A stretch of DNA of 64,000 bases from Candidatus Bathyarchaeota archaeon. Its GTDB lineage: Archaea; Thermoproteota; Bathyarchaeia; Bathyarchaeales; Bathycorpusculaceae. The stretch spans positions 512,887-576,886 of the forward strand of contig JAOZIA010000024.1 in assembly GCA_026014585.1 (NCBI GenBank). Reading direction: 5' to 3'. The notes below the pieces were generated by a model. The model made no database searches. It was given only the letters and a program-made list of their open reading frames with translations, and was not told the DNA's origin. Of the stretch, positions 1 through 8,274 are shown in pieces; the stretch's first letter is position 1; every line of letters begins with the position of its first letter. Position numbers and translations under genes: made by a program.

Positions 1-722
1 AGGACACACTCAGGTCGTGTAGACTGTATAATTATGTATGGGGGTTGCCTGCGGTTCCACAGGAAAAGCAGAAAGAGCGGTAAAACAAAAAACAGCAAAA
101 TTGTAACCACAATTTCAGGAATTACATCTTCGTACCAGTTCACGCCAACAGGTATCAGTTGGTTGTAGGTTGCTGTACCAACTGTGCTGGTGACTGTGAG
201 AATAACAATATAGTTCCCAGCGGCAGTGTAAGTGTGATATACAGTAGGACCAGTTCCGGTGGTGCCATCCCCAAAGTTCCATTCATAACTGACAATGCTT
301 CCTGAACTATAGCTTGCCGTGCCGTTAAAAAAAACCTCCCCGTTCACTGGAGGATGCTCAGGCGTTACTGTGAAATACGCTTTAGTGTAACCAAACGTGA
401 TTCCAACATACTTATTGCCGTCTAGTTGAAGCGGCAGGGGAGCCTTAGAGGGATACTCAGGGGCACTTGCACTAATCATGTAGTTTCCAGAAGGAAGACC
501 AATAAAGTAAGCCGTGCCTGTATTATCTGTCACTCCAGTCTGTGACACAGCACCTGAAATAGTCACTACCGCACCTGATATTGGCTGCTGATTTGGGTCA
601 TATACTGTGACGGAAAGGTCATAGTTGGCGGCGGAAACCTGCTGGCTTGATAGGCTAAAAACAGTGAAGGCTAAAATAAGTAATAATAAAAAAGAAAACT
701 TGGCACTTTTGTGATAGCCCAT
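1..722 (-). CDS. Secreted, membrane-anchored PKD-domain protein (3' end outside window)
   Basis: The frame is open from an ATG at 722 to the window edge (240 codons), so the stop codon is missing. Residues 1-31 form a signal peptide with a hydrophobic core and a VSA-A cleavage-like site. Residues 35-90 look like a carboxypeptidase-regulatory-like beta-sandwich (VYDPNQQPISGAVVTISG, then a TDNTGTAYF turn). Residues 113-180 are a PKD domain with the typical YEWNFGDGTT motif and a later YHTYTAAGNYIV strand. A hydrophobic helix at about 204-222 followed by NRR anchors the protein. Expected location is the outside of the cell membrane, with a surface or adhesive role. The ligand is unknown. Confidence 0.75.
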   Translation of the reverse strand, partial: MGYHKSAKFSFLLLLILAFTVFSLSSQQVSAANYDLSVTVYDPNQQPISGAVVTISGAVSQTGVTDNTGTAYFIGLPSGNYMISASAPEYPSKAPLPLQLDGNKYVGITFGYTKAYFTVTPEHPPVNGEVFFNGTASYSSGSIVSYEWNFGDGTTGTGPTVYHTYTAAGNYIVILTVTSTVGTATYNQLIPVGVNWYEDVIPEIVVTILLFFVLPLFLLFLWNRRQPPYIIIQSTRPECV

Positions 723-797
723 TTTATTATCCTTTATTTAGATGTACTTTAAAGGCTTTTGTAAGATAACGTAGGAAGCAGAGATGTAGTTTGCTAC

Positions 798-1076
798 TTA
801 TTTCTTCTTTTTCTGGTACACCACGAAAACTGCAGCTAAACACGCTATGATTCCTGCTAAGCTTCCTATTGGACCGTATTCGGGAAGTTGCAATTCAGGT
901 CCATCCATAACGGTCAAGATTGTGCCGTTGCTCATGGATGGGTCAGTATTAAATGATGTTTGCTGTGTGCCGCTGATATATTGTGCAGGTTGAATCAAGT
1001 TAACACCAATTATAGCTACAATTAAAAGCGAAGTTATCGCTGCAAATAATAGGGCAAACTTTGTTGTAGATGCCAT
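798..1076 (-). CDS. Small secreted protein with C-terminal sorting-like anchor
   Basis: 92 residues. The N-terminal hydrophobic stretch (residues 8-26) is a signal peptide and the short middle part is Thr/Ser/Asn rich. The C-terminus is LPEYGPIGSLAGIIACLAAV followed by a short hydrophobic tail and KKKK. A Pro-Glu-aromatic-Gly motif, one membrane helix and a basic tail is the architecture of archaeal PEF/PGF-CTERM-type archaeosortase substrates; assignment to a named class is inference. It lies directly upstream of the PKD protein on the same strand, so both may be surface components. Confidence 0.6.
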   Translation of the reverse strand: MASTTKFALLFAAITSLLIVAIIGVNLIQPAQYISGTQQTSFNTDPSMSNGTILTVMDGPELQLPEYGPIGSLAGIIACLAAVFVVYQKKKK

Positions 1077-1116
1077 GTCCTTTCTGACTCCTTTCTAAGT
1101 TAATGCTTACTTTAGT

Positions 1117-1130
1117 GCTATTTATACTTA
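1117..1130 (-). promoter_or_regulatory. TATA box for the small surface protein
   Basis: Read on the minus strand, AAGTATAAATAGC is a near-ideal archaeal TATA element about 45 nt before the ATG at 1076. A transcript start near 1098 would leave a short leader containing the GAAAGGA Shine-Dalgarno-like stretch. Confidence 0.5.
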
Positions 1131-1261
1131 GTTCCCTGATTTGACAACTGAAAACTGAATTATTTAAAAGCCTCAATAATTATATAGCAAAACCATCCTA
1201 AATTTAAAACAAACTAACAAGGAGGGCAGAGTAGATTCAGACGGATTGGATTGACTCCATA

Positions 1262-1684
1262 ATGCTTGAAGAAGACGAAAAAATCGTTGAAAAATGGGAA
1301 GGCACCAGAGAAATCCTTGAAAAAATAAAAGACGAAAAAGCCAAAGACAACGGAAAATGGAAAGTCAAAGAACAACACCAAGGCGTACTAGTTTTAACCG
1401 ACCGAAGACTACTCTTTGTAGAAGAACAAACAAACAGTGAACTGCCCTTTGATGCACCAGTTGAAGTGCCCCTAGTTCACTTGGATAAAAGCTGGGTAGA
1501 AAAACCGCCCTTTGAATCGCTTAAAGAAAACCTTAAAGTTGAAACCAACGTTTTTAGGCTGAAAAAGAAAAAAGATTACGAAAACCTGCAAAAACTAATG
1601 AAAAAGTATCAAGATGAAAGACGCCAGATTCTTCAGGGTGAACAACATAAAGGCGTCAGCTTCAAATCATTAAACTACTACTGA
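1262..1684 (+). CDS. Hypothetical PH-like protein
   Basis: 140 residues, highly charged, no signal peptide. The segment GVLVLTDRRLLFVEEQ (residues 42-57) resembles the second-strand motif of short bacterial/archaeal PH- or GRAM-like domains, which bind lipids or peptides. The C-terminal third is Lys-rich and probably helical. A strong AAGGAGGG lies about 36 nt upstream of the ATG, too far for normal use, so either the leader is structured or the start is not understood. The 3' end overlaps the convergent acetyltransferase gene by 7 nt. Specific function unknown. Confidence 0.6.
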   Translation: MLEEDEKIVEKWEGTREILEKIKDEKAKDNGKWKVKEQHQGVLVLTDRRLLFVEEQTNSELPFDAPVEVPLVHLDKSWVEKPPFESLKENLKVETNVFRLKKKKDYENLQKLMKKYQDERRQILQGEQHKGVSFKSLNYY

Positions 1685-2223
1685 GTCAATGATTTAGTCA
1701 TCACAATTTCATCTACAAAGTTGCCGCGCCATAGATGCCTTTTTGGGTTTACAGCCGATTTTGAAAAGCCAAGTTTTTCATAAAAATGGATGGCTTGCGT
1801 GTTGGTTGCAAAAACTTTTAAAACCAAACCTGCCAGTTTAAGTGCAACTGCTTGACCAGTCAGTGTTTCCATAATTTTGGTTCCAACACCTTTGTTTCTG
1901 TAATCCGCCAAAACAGCAATGCCAATGGTGCCAATATTGTCTTTTTGCGTGTCAACTTCGCCTGTAGCCACGATTTTACCGTCAGATTCAGCCACCAAAA
2001 AGAAAAGCGTGCCCCGCTCAGTAGCCAGAAATGTTTCAGAGAGCCAATCAGCTTCTTCTTCTCGAGTAAGTTTGTGGTTTACTGCAACTTGAGCACCTTC
2101 ATCCACCAAAGAATTTACAAAAAAGAGAATACTATCCAAATCTTGATGCTGAGGCGCTCTTAAAATGACCGTTTGCCCGTTGCCTAGACAGAATTGCTCA
2201 AAGATTTTTGCTTGCTGCATCAA
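1678..2223 (-). CDS. GNAT-family N-acetyltransferase
   Basis: 181 residues. The GNAT core is visible: a beta4 strand with VAVLADYRNKGVGTKIMETL (acetyl-CoA binding motif A, R/Q-x-x-G-x-G/A pattern as RNKGVG) and a later TNTQAIHFYEKLGFSK segment (motif B). This is the RimI/ribosomal-protein-like type that moves an acetyl group to an amine. The substrate cannot be read from the sequence. Convergent with the upstream PH-like gene. Confidence 0.8.
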   Translation of the reverse strand: MMQQAKIFEQFCLGNGQTVILRAPQHQDLDSILFFVNSLVDEGAQVAVNHKLTREEEADWLSETFLATERGTLFFLVAESDGKIVATGEVDTQKDNIGTIGIAVLADYRNKGVGTKIMETLTGQAVALKLAGLVLKVFATNTQAIHFYEKLGFSKSAVNPKRHLWRGNFVDEIVMTKSLTQ

Positions 2224-2284
2224 AATGTAAATTGATGGAGCTTACTTATTTCCTTTCTTAAAAAAGCATTTGGACTAAGGTTTT

Positions 2285-2379
2285 GCTTAAGTGCAAACAA
2301 AAATTTTGCAGAGAGAGGGGGGAATCATAAGCCTGCACTTAAGCCAACCTCAGCTTTTCCCTTGCGCAATGATTTGCGC
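2285..2379. other. Intergenic region with two stem-loops (possible small RNA)
   Basis: The 315-nt gap 2224-2538 has no convincing gene. It holds a perfect 11-bp inverted repeat, GCTTAAGTGCA at 2285-2295 and TGCACTTAAGC at 2334-2344. GGTT/AACC nearly extend the stem, and the 38-nt loop contains GAGAGGGGGGAA. A second perfect hairpin follows, GCGCAA-TGAT-TTGCGC at 2364-2379. Nothing identifies a known RNA family. It may be a structured leader, terminators, or a small RNA. Confidence 0.35.
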
Positions 2380-2538
2380 GTTACATAATAACTGCATGAT
2401 GAACCATAAAAAATGATGTGGGTGTATTCACACTGTTACAAGTTAAAACCATGGAAGGCAAACACATGTATGGAAAATCCACCGTTCATTATGCAAACAA
2501 AGAGTTAAATGTGCGCATGCTAAACACGTGTAAAATGA

Positions 2539-2997
2539 TCAAACCAACCCTGTTTTGTCAACTTCAGTTGCTTTGAACTCGACTTTACCACACCGTGAAC
2601 ACACATAAACAATCACAGGCAACACACTGTCAAGTCTTGAATGTGAACCTTGCCACTTGTCCACGCTCAATTTTGTTTTAGCCCAAGACATTTCAGTTCC
2701 ACAGCACCAAACAACAGGCACCGCTTCAGAAGTACTCTGGGCGTCTGTGCCAGCTTCAAAAGAGTTTTCCAATTCTGCTTTGGGAGCCTCAACGGTCACG
2801 GTTTCAGCAGAGGGTTTACCCAGAAAATTGCAGCTAATAGCACAGACTGATTTAAAACTGCACAGATAACAGCAAGATAGCTTTTCGTCATTTTGACACC
2901 CAGCCTGCCTTTTTGCCTTTGCTTTCTCACTGTCCAACACAGCAGAGCACTGTTTTTCAACCGTCAAGTATTCACAGCAATTAGCCAAATCTGACAT
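2539..2997 (-). CDS. Cys-rich hypothetical protein with C-terminal zinc ribbon
   Basis: 152 residues from the ATG at 2997, chosen over the ATG 57 nt upstream because AAAGGAAGAG sits just before it. The N-terminal half is rich in Cys (CCEY, CSAVL, GCQND, SCCYLCSF, CAISC), suggesting metal or disulfide binding. The C-terminal half carries WCCGTEMS and VYVCSRCGKVEF, a likely four-Cys zinc ribbon. No known family recognised. Same strand as the flavodoxin gene upstream (gap 70 nt), so they may be co-transcribed. Confidence 0.6.
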   Translation of the reverse strand: MSDLANCCEYLTVEKQCSAVLDSEKAKAKRQAGCQNDEKLSCCYLCSFKSVCAISCNFLGKPSAETVTVEAPKAELENSFEAGTDAQSTSEAVPVVWCCGTEMSWAKTKLSVDKWQGSHSRLDSVLPVIVYVCSRCGKVEFKATEVDKTGLV

Positions 2998-3067
2998 GCA
3001 TTCTCTTCCTTTCATTGTATATGTTGAGTTTTTACCTATCTTTCTTTTGGTCACCAGCGCCTAAAAG

Positions 3068-3535
3068 CTACTGTGCCATTTTCTGTTTAAGTTGAGCCAC
3101 AAAGTTCTTGGCGTCATCCAAGTCCTGATTATTCGGGTGCCCCTTGTTAACTCCGCCAAACAGTTTGAATATTCTGTAATAGTCAGAAAAACCTCTACAT
3201 GAAAACTCATCAATCACAATATAGCCTTTCGCTGTTAACTTTTCTTTTAGCGCTTTATGATATGTTTTCTCAAAAAAGGAGTTTCTGCCACGTGTAGAAA
3301 AAATAAACATTTTCTTTTTTGCGTCAGGTAACCCGTCAGTGAAGGCAAGCAAGTCGGGGTCATGTGTGGAAAAATATATCCCTGAACCCAACCCGATTAA
3401 ATCATACATGGATAAATCCATCTTTTTTGCTTCAGCTGGTTCAACCATAGTTGCGTTTAACTCGGATGCAATAGCCTTTGCAATCTTTAGGGTGTTACCA
3501 TAATACTTGGAAACGTAAACTATCAAAGTATTCAT
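3068..3535 (-). CDS. Flavodoxin-domain protein
   Basis: 155 residues from ATG 3535; a longer frame begins upstream but lacks similarity. The start MNTLIVYVSKYYGNTLKIA is the flavodoxin FMN phosphate-binding loop (T/S-x-x-G-N-T pattern as SKYYGNT). Later segments YDLIGLGSGIYFS and KMFIFSTRGRN fit the 50s and 90s loops that hold the isoalloxazine ring. It probably acts as a small FMN electron carrier or a protoporphyrinogen-oxidase-like flavodoxin. No partner is evident next to it. Confidence 0.75.
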   Translation of the reverse strand: MNTLIVYVSKYYGNTLKIAKAIASELNATMVEPAEAKKMDLSMYDLIGLGSGIYFSTHDPDLLAFTDGLPDAKKKMFIFSTRGRNSFFEKTYHKALKEKLTAKGYIVIDEFSCRGFSDYYRIFKLFGGVNKGHPNNQDLDDAKNFVAQLKQKMAQ

Positions 3536-3692
3536 GAAGCGCCGCCAGAAAAAGAGTTTAGGGCAAGTATAAAAGGTTACCAAGCCTCAAAAAAGTTGCT
3601 TCTGCATTCAACTTTGTCCCTAAAATAAATCAACTCGTTTTGGGCATGTTTAAATATGTTTGATTTAGTTGAAAGTAGTGGTTGATTGCTTT

Positions 3693-4463
3693 ATGGTTGT
3701 GCTTGAAGTTAAGGATTTATCCGTTAAAGTTGAGGGCAGACTTATTCTTGAAGACATGACGTTTAGTCTCCAAGACGGCGCAAGCCACATCCTATTTGGA
3801 CCCAACGGTTCAGGAAAAACCACCCTCATCAGCACTCTTATGGGACTACCCGGATACGAGGTAGTATCAGGCAAAATACTTTTTCAAGGCATAGACGTAA
3901 CAAACAAAAGCGTAGATGAACGCGCCAAACTCGGAATGATAGTCAGCTTCCAAAACCCACCCGAAGTTACAGGCGTAAAACTTGGTGACTTACTAAAACT
4001 TTGCCTTGGCAAACCCTCAACCGAAGACTTCAGCCCAGAAGAAAAACAACAAATCGAAGCATTCCACCTAACCAGCTTCTTAACCCGCGACATCAACGTT
4101 GGCTTCAGCGGCGGCGAACGAAAACGCTCCGAGATTTTGCAGCTGATTTTCCTAAAACCCCGTTTGCTACTTTTGGATGAACCTGACTCAGGTGTGGATG
4201 TTGAAAGTTTAAGGTTGATTGCAACTGAGATTCAAAAGTACGTGGAGAGCACGGGTAGTTCAGCGTTAATTATTACTCATAAAGGTGACATTTTAGAGTA
4301 TATTAAAGCCTCTTATGGCTGCATTCTCTTAGCAGGCAGGTTCCACTGTTTCAAGAATCCCTTGCGCATTTACGAAGATATCAAACGCGTAGGGTATGAG
4401 GAATGCGTGTCATGCAGGATAAAGACAAGTGTAGGATGGAAAAGCAATGGCAAAACCCAATAA
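3693..4463 (+). CDS. sufC: Fe-S cluster assembly ATPase SufC (SmsC)
   Basis: 256 residues from the ATG at 3693; an in-frame TTG at 3669 is less likely. It is an ABC ATPase with Walker A GPNGSGKTT, signature FSGGERKRSEILQ and Walker B LLLLDEPDSGVDVE. The ERKRSE extension after the signature is typical of SufC. With SufB it forms the scaffold that assembles Fe-S clusters. The gene overlaps sufB by 17 nt, so translation is coupled. No sufS, sufE or sufU is next to the pair, as in the minimal two-gene SMS type known from archaea. Confidence 0.92.
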   Translation: MVVLEVKDLSVKVEGRLILEDMTFSLQDGASHILFGPNGSGKTTLISTLMGLPGYEVVSGKILFQGIDVTNKSVDERAKLGMIVSFQNPPEVTGVKLGDLLKLCLGKPSTEDFSPEEKQQIEAFHLTSFLTRDINVGFSGGERKRSEILQLIFLKPRLLLLDEPDSGVDVESLRLIATEIQKYVESTGSSALIITHKGDILEYIKASYGCILLAGRFHCFKNPLRIYEDIKRVGYEECVSCRIKTSVGWKSNGKTQ

Positions 4464-5571
4464 CCTAACAGGCATACCCCACAAAATTCTTGAAGAAGCC
4501 CAAAAAACCGGCATCGAAACCCAAGACAAAAACCGCTCCGCAACCTACTTCCACCTAAACCAAGAAACAATAGCTGCACAAGTCAACGCGCTCTATGAGG
4601 GCAAACTGGAACTCATGGACATCAAATCTGCGCTGGAAAAGTATGACTGGCTAAAAGATTACATGTGGAAACTGGTTGACAAAGATAAGGACGAGTACAC
4701 CAAAAAAGTCGCTGAAGAATACAGCGGCGGTTACTTCATGCGCATCATGCCAGGAGCAGAAATATCTTTCCCACTTCAATCATGCCTCATGATTACAAAA
4801 AACCATCTCGAACAACGCGTGCACAACATAATCATTTGTGAAGAAAACTCTAAAGCACACATAATCACCAGTTGCCTACAACATAGCAGTGTTCCTGACG
4901 CGTCACACTTGGGTGTTTCAGAAATTTACGTGAAAAAAGGTGCTCTGCTCAATTTTACCATGATTCATCAGTGGAGTGAAGGCACAAAAGTTAGACCTCG
5001 AACGGGCACGTTGGTAGAGGATAATGCCATGTATATTTCAAACTATGTCAGTATGCGACCTGTACGTGACATGCAAATGTACCCTGTAGCGTACTGTAAA
5101 GGAGAAAACAGCCGCGCCAGCTTCAACAGCATACTGTATGGACAAAAAAACAGCGTCTTAGACGTGGGCTCCAAGGCTGTTTTAACGGGTAAAAACAGCA
5201 AAGCAGAGATGATTAGCCGCGCCATTACCCGTGAAGGCTCCAAAATGATTGTCCGCGGCTTAATAGAAGGACACACCCCTAACTGCAAAGGACACTTAGA
5301 ATGCAAAGGCCTCATCATGGATGATAAATCCTTTATGCAATCCATCCCCGAACTCATCGCCACCAAAAACGGCGTAGAAATCACTCACGAAGCAGCAGTG
5401 GGCAAAATCAGCGAAAAAGAAATAACTTATTTGATGACACGCAAAATCTCACGAGAAGAAGCTGTCTCGCTTATTATACGTGGATTCATGGACGTAAGCA
5501 TACTGGGCTTGCCTGACGCGCTAAATGAAGAAATTAAATCGATTGTGCATTCAGCTGCAGAGGCTGATTAA
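4447..5571 (+). CDS. sufB: Fe-S cluster scaffold SufB/SufD-family protein (SmsB)
   Basis: 374 residues, shorter than bacterial SufB (about 480), as expected for archaeal single SufBD proteins. A helical N-terminus (about 1-95) is followed by the long beta-helix core, ending in the conserved stretch SIPELIATKNGVEITHEAAVGKISEKEITYLMTRKIS. That stretch contains the acidic and His residues typical of the SufB C-terminal domain, and the following IIRGFMD fits the family. It receives sulfur and iron and builds the cluster on the SufB-SufC complex. Confidence 0.9.
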   Translation: MAKPNNLTGIPHKILEEAQKTGIETQDKNRSATYFHLNQETIAAQVNALYEGKLELMDIKSALEKYDWLKDYMWKLVDKDKDEYTKKVAEEYSGGYFMRIMPGAEISFPLQSCLMITKNHLEQRVHNIIICEENSKAHIITSCLQHSSVPDASHLGVSEIYVKKGALLNFTMIHQWSEGTKVRPRTGTLVEDNAMYISNYVSMRPVRDMQMYPVAYCKGENSRASFNSILYGQKNSVLDVGSKAVLTGKNSKAEMISRAITREGSKMIVRGLIEGHTPNCKGHLECKGLIMDDKSFMQSIPELIATKNGVEITHEAAVGKISEKEITYLMTRKISREEAVSLIIRGFMDVSILGLPDALNEEIKSIVHSAAEAD

Positions 5572-5590
5572 TACAGCTACGAAACGGATG

Positions 5591-6478
5591 CTAAGCTGAA
5601 GCGCTGACTATACTGTTTAGGGCAAAGATGAACACGGCAAGAATTACAATAAATATCACGCCTAACAGAAACAGCATGCCCTTCTCGTATTTTCCGTACT
5701 TCAAAGAAAGTATACCATTGACAACAGGAAATATTGCAGCAACACCAGTTAACCATAGTAATTCGGATTTATCAGCCCAACGGTTAGCAACGCCGTCAAA
5801 TCCAAAGTGAACAGGCACAATCTGCGGCAAAGAGAAATAAATCCAAAAGAAATAACCCAAAAAAGCCACATACGCAAGTGACACAGCTAAAACTTGCAGG
5901 TAAGCAAGCCGTTTTTGAGACTGCTTAAGCTCTGAGATTTCCCGTGTGCTTTGACTGTTAAACATGACGCCTTTACCGTTTAGGGCATCAACAAATTGTG
6001 CGGGTTCTTGGGGGGAGAGAGCTATTTTTTCGCCATTAGCCAATGTGATTAATACAAATTCACCGTTTATTTTTGTGGCATAGACATGAGCATTGCCCAT
6101 GGTGGTTCTAAACAGGCCCCAATGGAATCCAGGTAAACTGGCGCCGAAAAGACGCAGGGATAACTGTAAATTAATTTTTTCTACGTTCGTGATTTGGCGG
6201 TAGGGTACGCGTTTTTTTAGTAAACCAAAATTTATCTGAAACTCTTTTGGGGTTACGTCATATTTGAGCGAGCCACTGGAAAAGGTAAAGTAAGCTAAAA
6301 CAGCGAGCACACCCAAAAGAACAGAAGACATACCGATGGAAAAGAGCAGGGGACCTTCCAGTGTTAAGTAGAGTAGGACGCCGATTGGGATTGCTATGAT
6401 GAGGATGAAGATTAAACCGTAATATTTTGTTTTGCCTGAAGAGTGGGGCAGATAGGTTTGGGTGTTTTGATGGGTCAT
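5591..6478 (-). CDS. Membrane protein with PH-like and DUF1648-type domains
   Basis: 295 residues. Two N-terminal membrane helices (about 20-65) precede a soluble PH-like segment (about 72-170, YDVTPKEFQINFGLLKKRVPYRQITNVE). A second membrane region begins near 190. It includes LPQIVPVHFGFDGVANRWADKSELL, the signature of the DUF1648 family (LP-x-x-VPVHF-x-x-x-G), followed by three helices. Such proteins occur with membrane stress or bacteriocin-immunity-like systems, but the function is not known. Divergent from the methyltransferase gene at 6652. Confidence 0.7.
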   Translation of the reverse strand: MTHQNTQTYLPHSSGKTKYYGLIFILIIAIPIGVLLYLTLEGPLLFSIGMSSVLLGVLAVLAYFTFSSGSLKYDVTPKEFQINFGLLKKRVPYRQITNVEKINLQLSLRLFGASLPGFHWGLFRTTMGNAHVYATKINGEFVLITLANGEKIALSPQEPAQFVDALNGKGVMFNSQSTREISELKQSQKRLAYLQVLAVSLAYVAFLGYFFWIYFSLPQIVPVHFGFDGVANRWADKSELLWLTGVAAIFPVVNGILSLKYGKYEKGMLFLLGVIFIVILAVFIFALNSIVSASA

Positions 6479-6620
6479 TGGAAAATCAAACGTACTACAT
6501 TACTAATATATGTAGCCTAATGTTGCAGAATATGGGAAAATGAGCAGGTTATTTTTTTGTTTGAACCCTAAATTGTGTTTTTGTTTTGGGTTTGTTTTGC
6601 AAAAAGCAAATAAGGGCTCA

Positions 6621-6648
6621 GTAACACTTTTTATGTTTTAGGTAATAC
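6621..6648 (+). promoter_or_regulatory. Putative NikR-type nickel box upstream of methyltransferase
   Basis: GTAACAC (6621-6627), 14 nt, GTAATAC (6642-6648), ending 3 nt before the ATG at 6652. The same half-sites at the same N14 spacing occur twice before the CooC operon. The reported Desulfovibrio NikR consensus, as recalled, is GTGTTAC-N13/14-GTAACAC. Here the left half is in the other orientation, so the match is partial. A site this close to the start codon would block initiation if occupied. Confidence 0.45.
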
Positions 6649-6651
6649 ATC

Positions 6652-7473
6652 ATGAATGTTGAAGAAATCAGAAAAACATGGACCAACCAAAACAGAAACA
6701 TCCAATCCGAAGTAACAATGTGGAACTCACAAGCCAAAGACCCCGTCTACAACATAATGCCCACTTTTAAAGACACAAAATTCCTCCAACTACTACAACA
6801 AGAAAACATGATAAACCCAGCCTATGACGTGCTTGACGTTGGATGCGGCGTGGGAGTCTACGCAATGGCGCTCGCCCAAAAACTGCATTCCGCAACAGGA
6901 ATCGATTTTTCACCTGAAATGATAGCACACGGAAAAGAAAGACTGGAAACAGAAAAAATCGCAAACGTAAACCTTGCCTGTATGGACTGGAGCACCGTTG
7001 ACCTTGAACAGCAGGGTTTCAAAGAGCGGTTTGATTTGGTTTTTGCGCACACAAGCCCAGCGATTTGTGATGCTGCCACTTTTGAGAAAATGAATGATGC
7101 CAGTAAGCGTTTCTGTGTGATATCTAATCCGAGCAGGATGATTGAGCCTGTTTTAAGGGAAGTCCACAATCTCGTGGGTTTAACTGGCGACAGGGGAAAT
7201 TGTGGAGACAACCGCGTCTACATTTTGGATATGCTGTTTCACATGGGATATCTGCCTAAACTTGCGTATGAACATCAAGTTTGGCCTATGAATCAGTCAT
7301 ACGAGGATGCATGCTCATACTATCTTGGCAGAACCATGATGGCAAAACAGTTATCACCCCAAGAAATCAACAAAGTCAAAGAGTATCTAGCAAACATAAC
7401 CAAAGATGGCAAAGTTGTGGATCAAATAAACACGACCATAACCACAATTTACTGGGAAAAAATAACCAGTTAA
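6652..7473 (+). CDS. Class I SAM-dependent methyltransferase
   Basis: 273 residues. Motif I is VLDVGCGVGVYAMAL (about residues 63-77), followed by the acidic GIDFSPEMI loop that holds the SAM ribose. The middle part AHTSPAICDAATFEKM and C-terminal MNQSYEDACSYYLGR region do not point to a known substrate. The gene faces the CooC/ABC operon (49 nt between stop codons) and its promoter carries the same putative nickel box as that operon. Co-regulation with nickel uptake is therefore inferred. It could modify a metal chelator, a corrinoid or a tetrapyrrole; this is speculation. Confidence 0.8.
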   Translation: MNVEEIRKTWTNQNRNIQSEVTMWNSQAKDPVYNIMPTFKDTKFLQLLQQENMINPAYDVLDVGCGVGVYAMALAQKLHSATGIDFSPEMIAHGKERLETEKIANVNLACMDWSTVDLEQQGFKERFDLVFAHTSPAICDAATFEKMNDASKRFCVISNPSRMIEPVLREVHNLVGLTGDRGNCGDNRVYILDMLFHMGYLPKLAYEHQVWPMNQSYEDACSYYLGRTMMAKQLSPQEINKVKEYLANITKDGKVVDQINTTITTIYWEKITS

Positions 7474-7521
7474 CCCTTCTATTTTTTAAATAAAAAAGAA
7501 AAAACGGACTTTAACAGCAAA

Positions 7522-8274
7522 TCAGCAGGGTATTATCAGAGGTCTGCCCTGATAAGTCTCCACATTAACAGGAAGACCATACACAGCCTCAATATTTTCA
7601 GGCGTGATTACGTCGTGGTCACCTGCTGCGAAGATTTTGCCGTCTTTGAGCATAAGGAATTTGTCAGCGTACCGCAATGCAAGGTTAAGGTCATGCATAG
7701 TCATGATGGCAGTTAAATCAGCATTTTTCACTACATCAACCAATGTAGCCATGATGCGGTGCTGGTTGCAGAGGTCTAAGCTGCTGGTGGGTTCATCTAA
7801 AAGCAGAACCTTAGGTTCCTGTACTAGGGCGCGGGCGATTTGCACTTTTTGGAGTTCTCCACCGCTTATCTCGTCGATGTATTTTAATGAGAGGCTATCC
7901 ATGCCAAATTGGGTTATGGCATCTTTAGCTATCTGAATGTCCTTTTTAGATACGTCCCAAGTAATGTGGGGTTTTCTACCCAGCAAAACCGAGTCAAACA
8001 CTGTAATCTGCGACACATCCGCCCGTTGCGGCACATACCCGATGCGTTTTGCTACTTCAGTGCGTCTCAGTTTATAGATGTCCTCGCCGTCCACGAACAC
8101 TTTGCCTTTTTTGGTTTTCAGCAGTCCGTTGATGCATTTTAGGAGCGTGGATTTTCCTACACCGTTAGGTCCCAAAATAGCCAGAACCTGATGTATGCCA
8201 ACATCTAATTCCACGCCATCTAGGACTGAGGTGCCGTTTTTGTAGGAAAACTCTATGTCTTGAATTTTCAACAT
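7522..8274 (-). CDS. ABC transporter ATPase, metal-chelate/cobalamin type (FecE/BtuD-like)
   Basis: 250 residues. Walker A GPNGVGKST, Q-loop VPQRADV, signature ISGGELQKVQIARAL, Walker B VLLLDEPTSSLDL and a switch His in MTMHDLNLALRYAD are all present. The fold and length match the ATPase of class III (vitamin B12, siderophore, heme, metal-chelate) importers. It overlaps the permease gene by 7 nt and is the last gene of the operon that starts with the CooC-type protein. Nickel-chelate uptake is inferred from that context. Confidence 0.9.
   Translation of the reverse strand: MLKIQDIEFSYKNGTSVLDGVELDVGIHQVLAILGPNGVGKSTLLKCINGLLKTKKGKVFVDGEDIYKLRRTEVAKRIGYVPQRADVSQITVFDSVLLGRKPHITWDVSKKDIQIAKDAITQFGMDSLSLKYIDEISGGELQKVQIARALVQEPKVLLLDEPTSSLDLCNQHRIMATLVDVVKNADLTAIMTMHDLNLALRYADKFLMLKDGKIFAAGDHDVITPENIEAVYGLPVNVETYQGRPLIIPC

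Noticed and set aside
2452..2577. Plus-strand ORF of about 41 codons starting MEGKHMYGKS
   Set aside because: No ribosome-binding site, and its second half is antisense to the zinc-ribbon protein gene.
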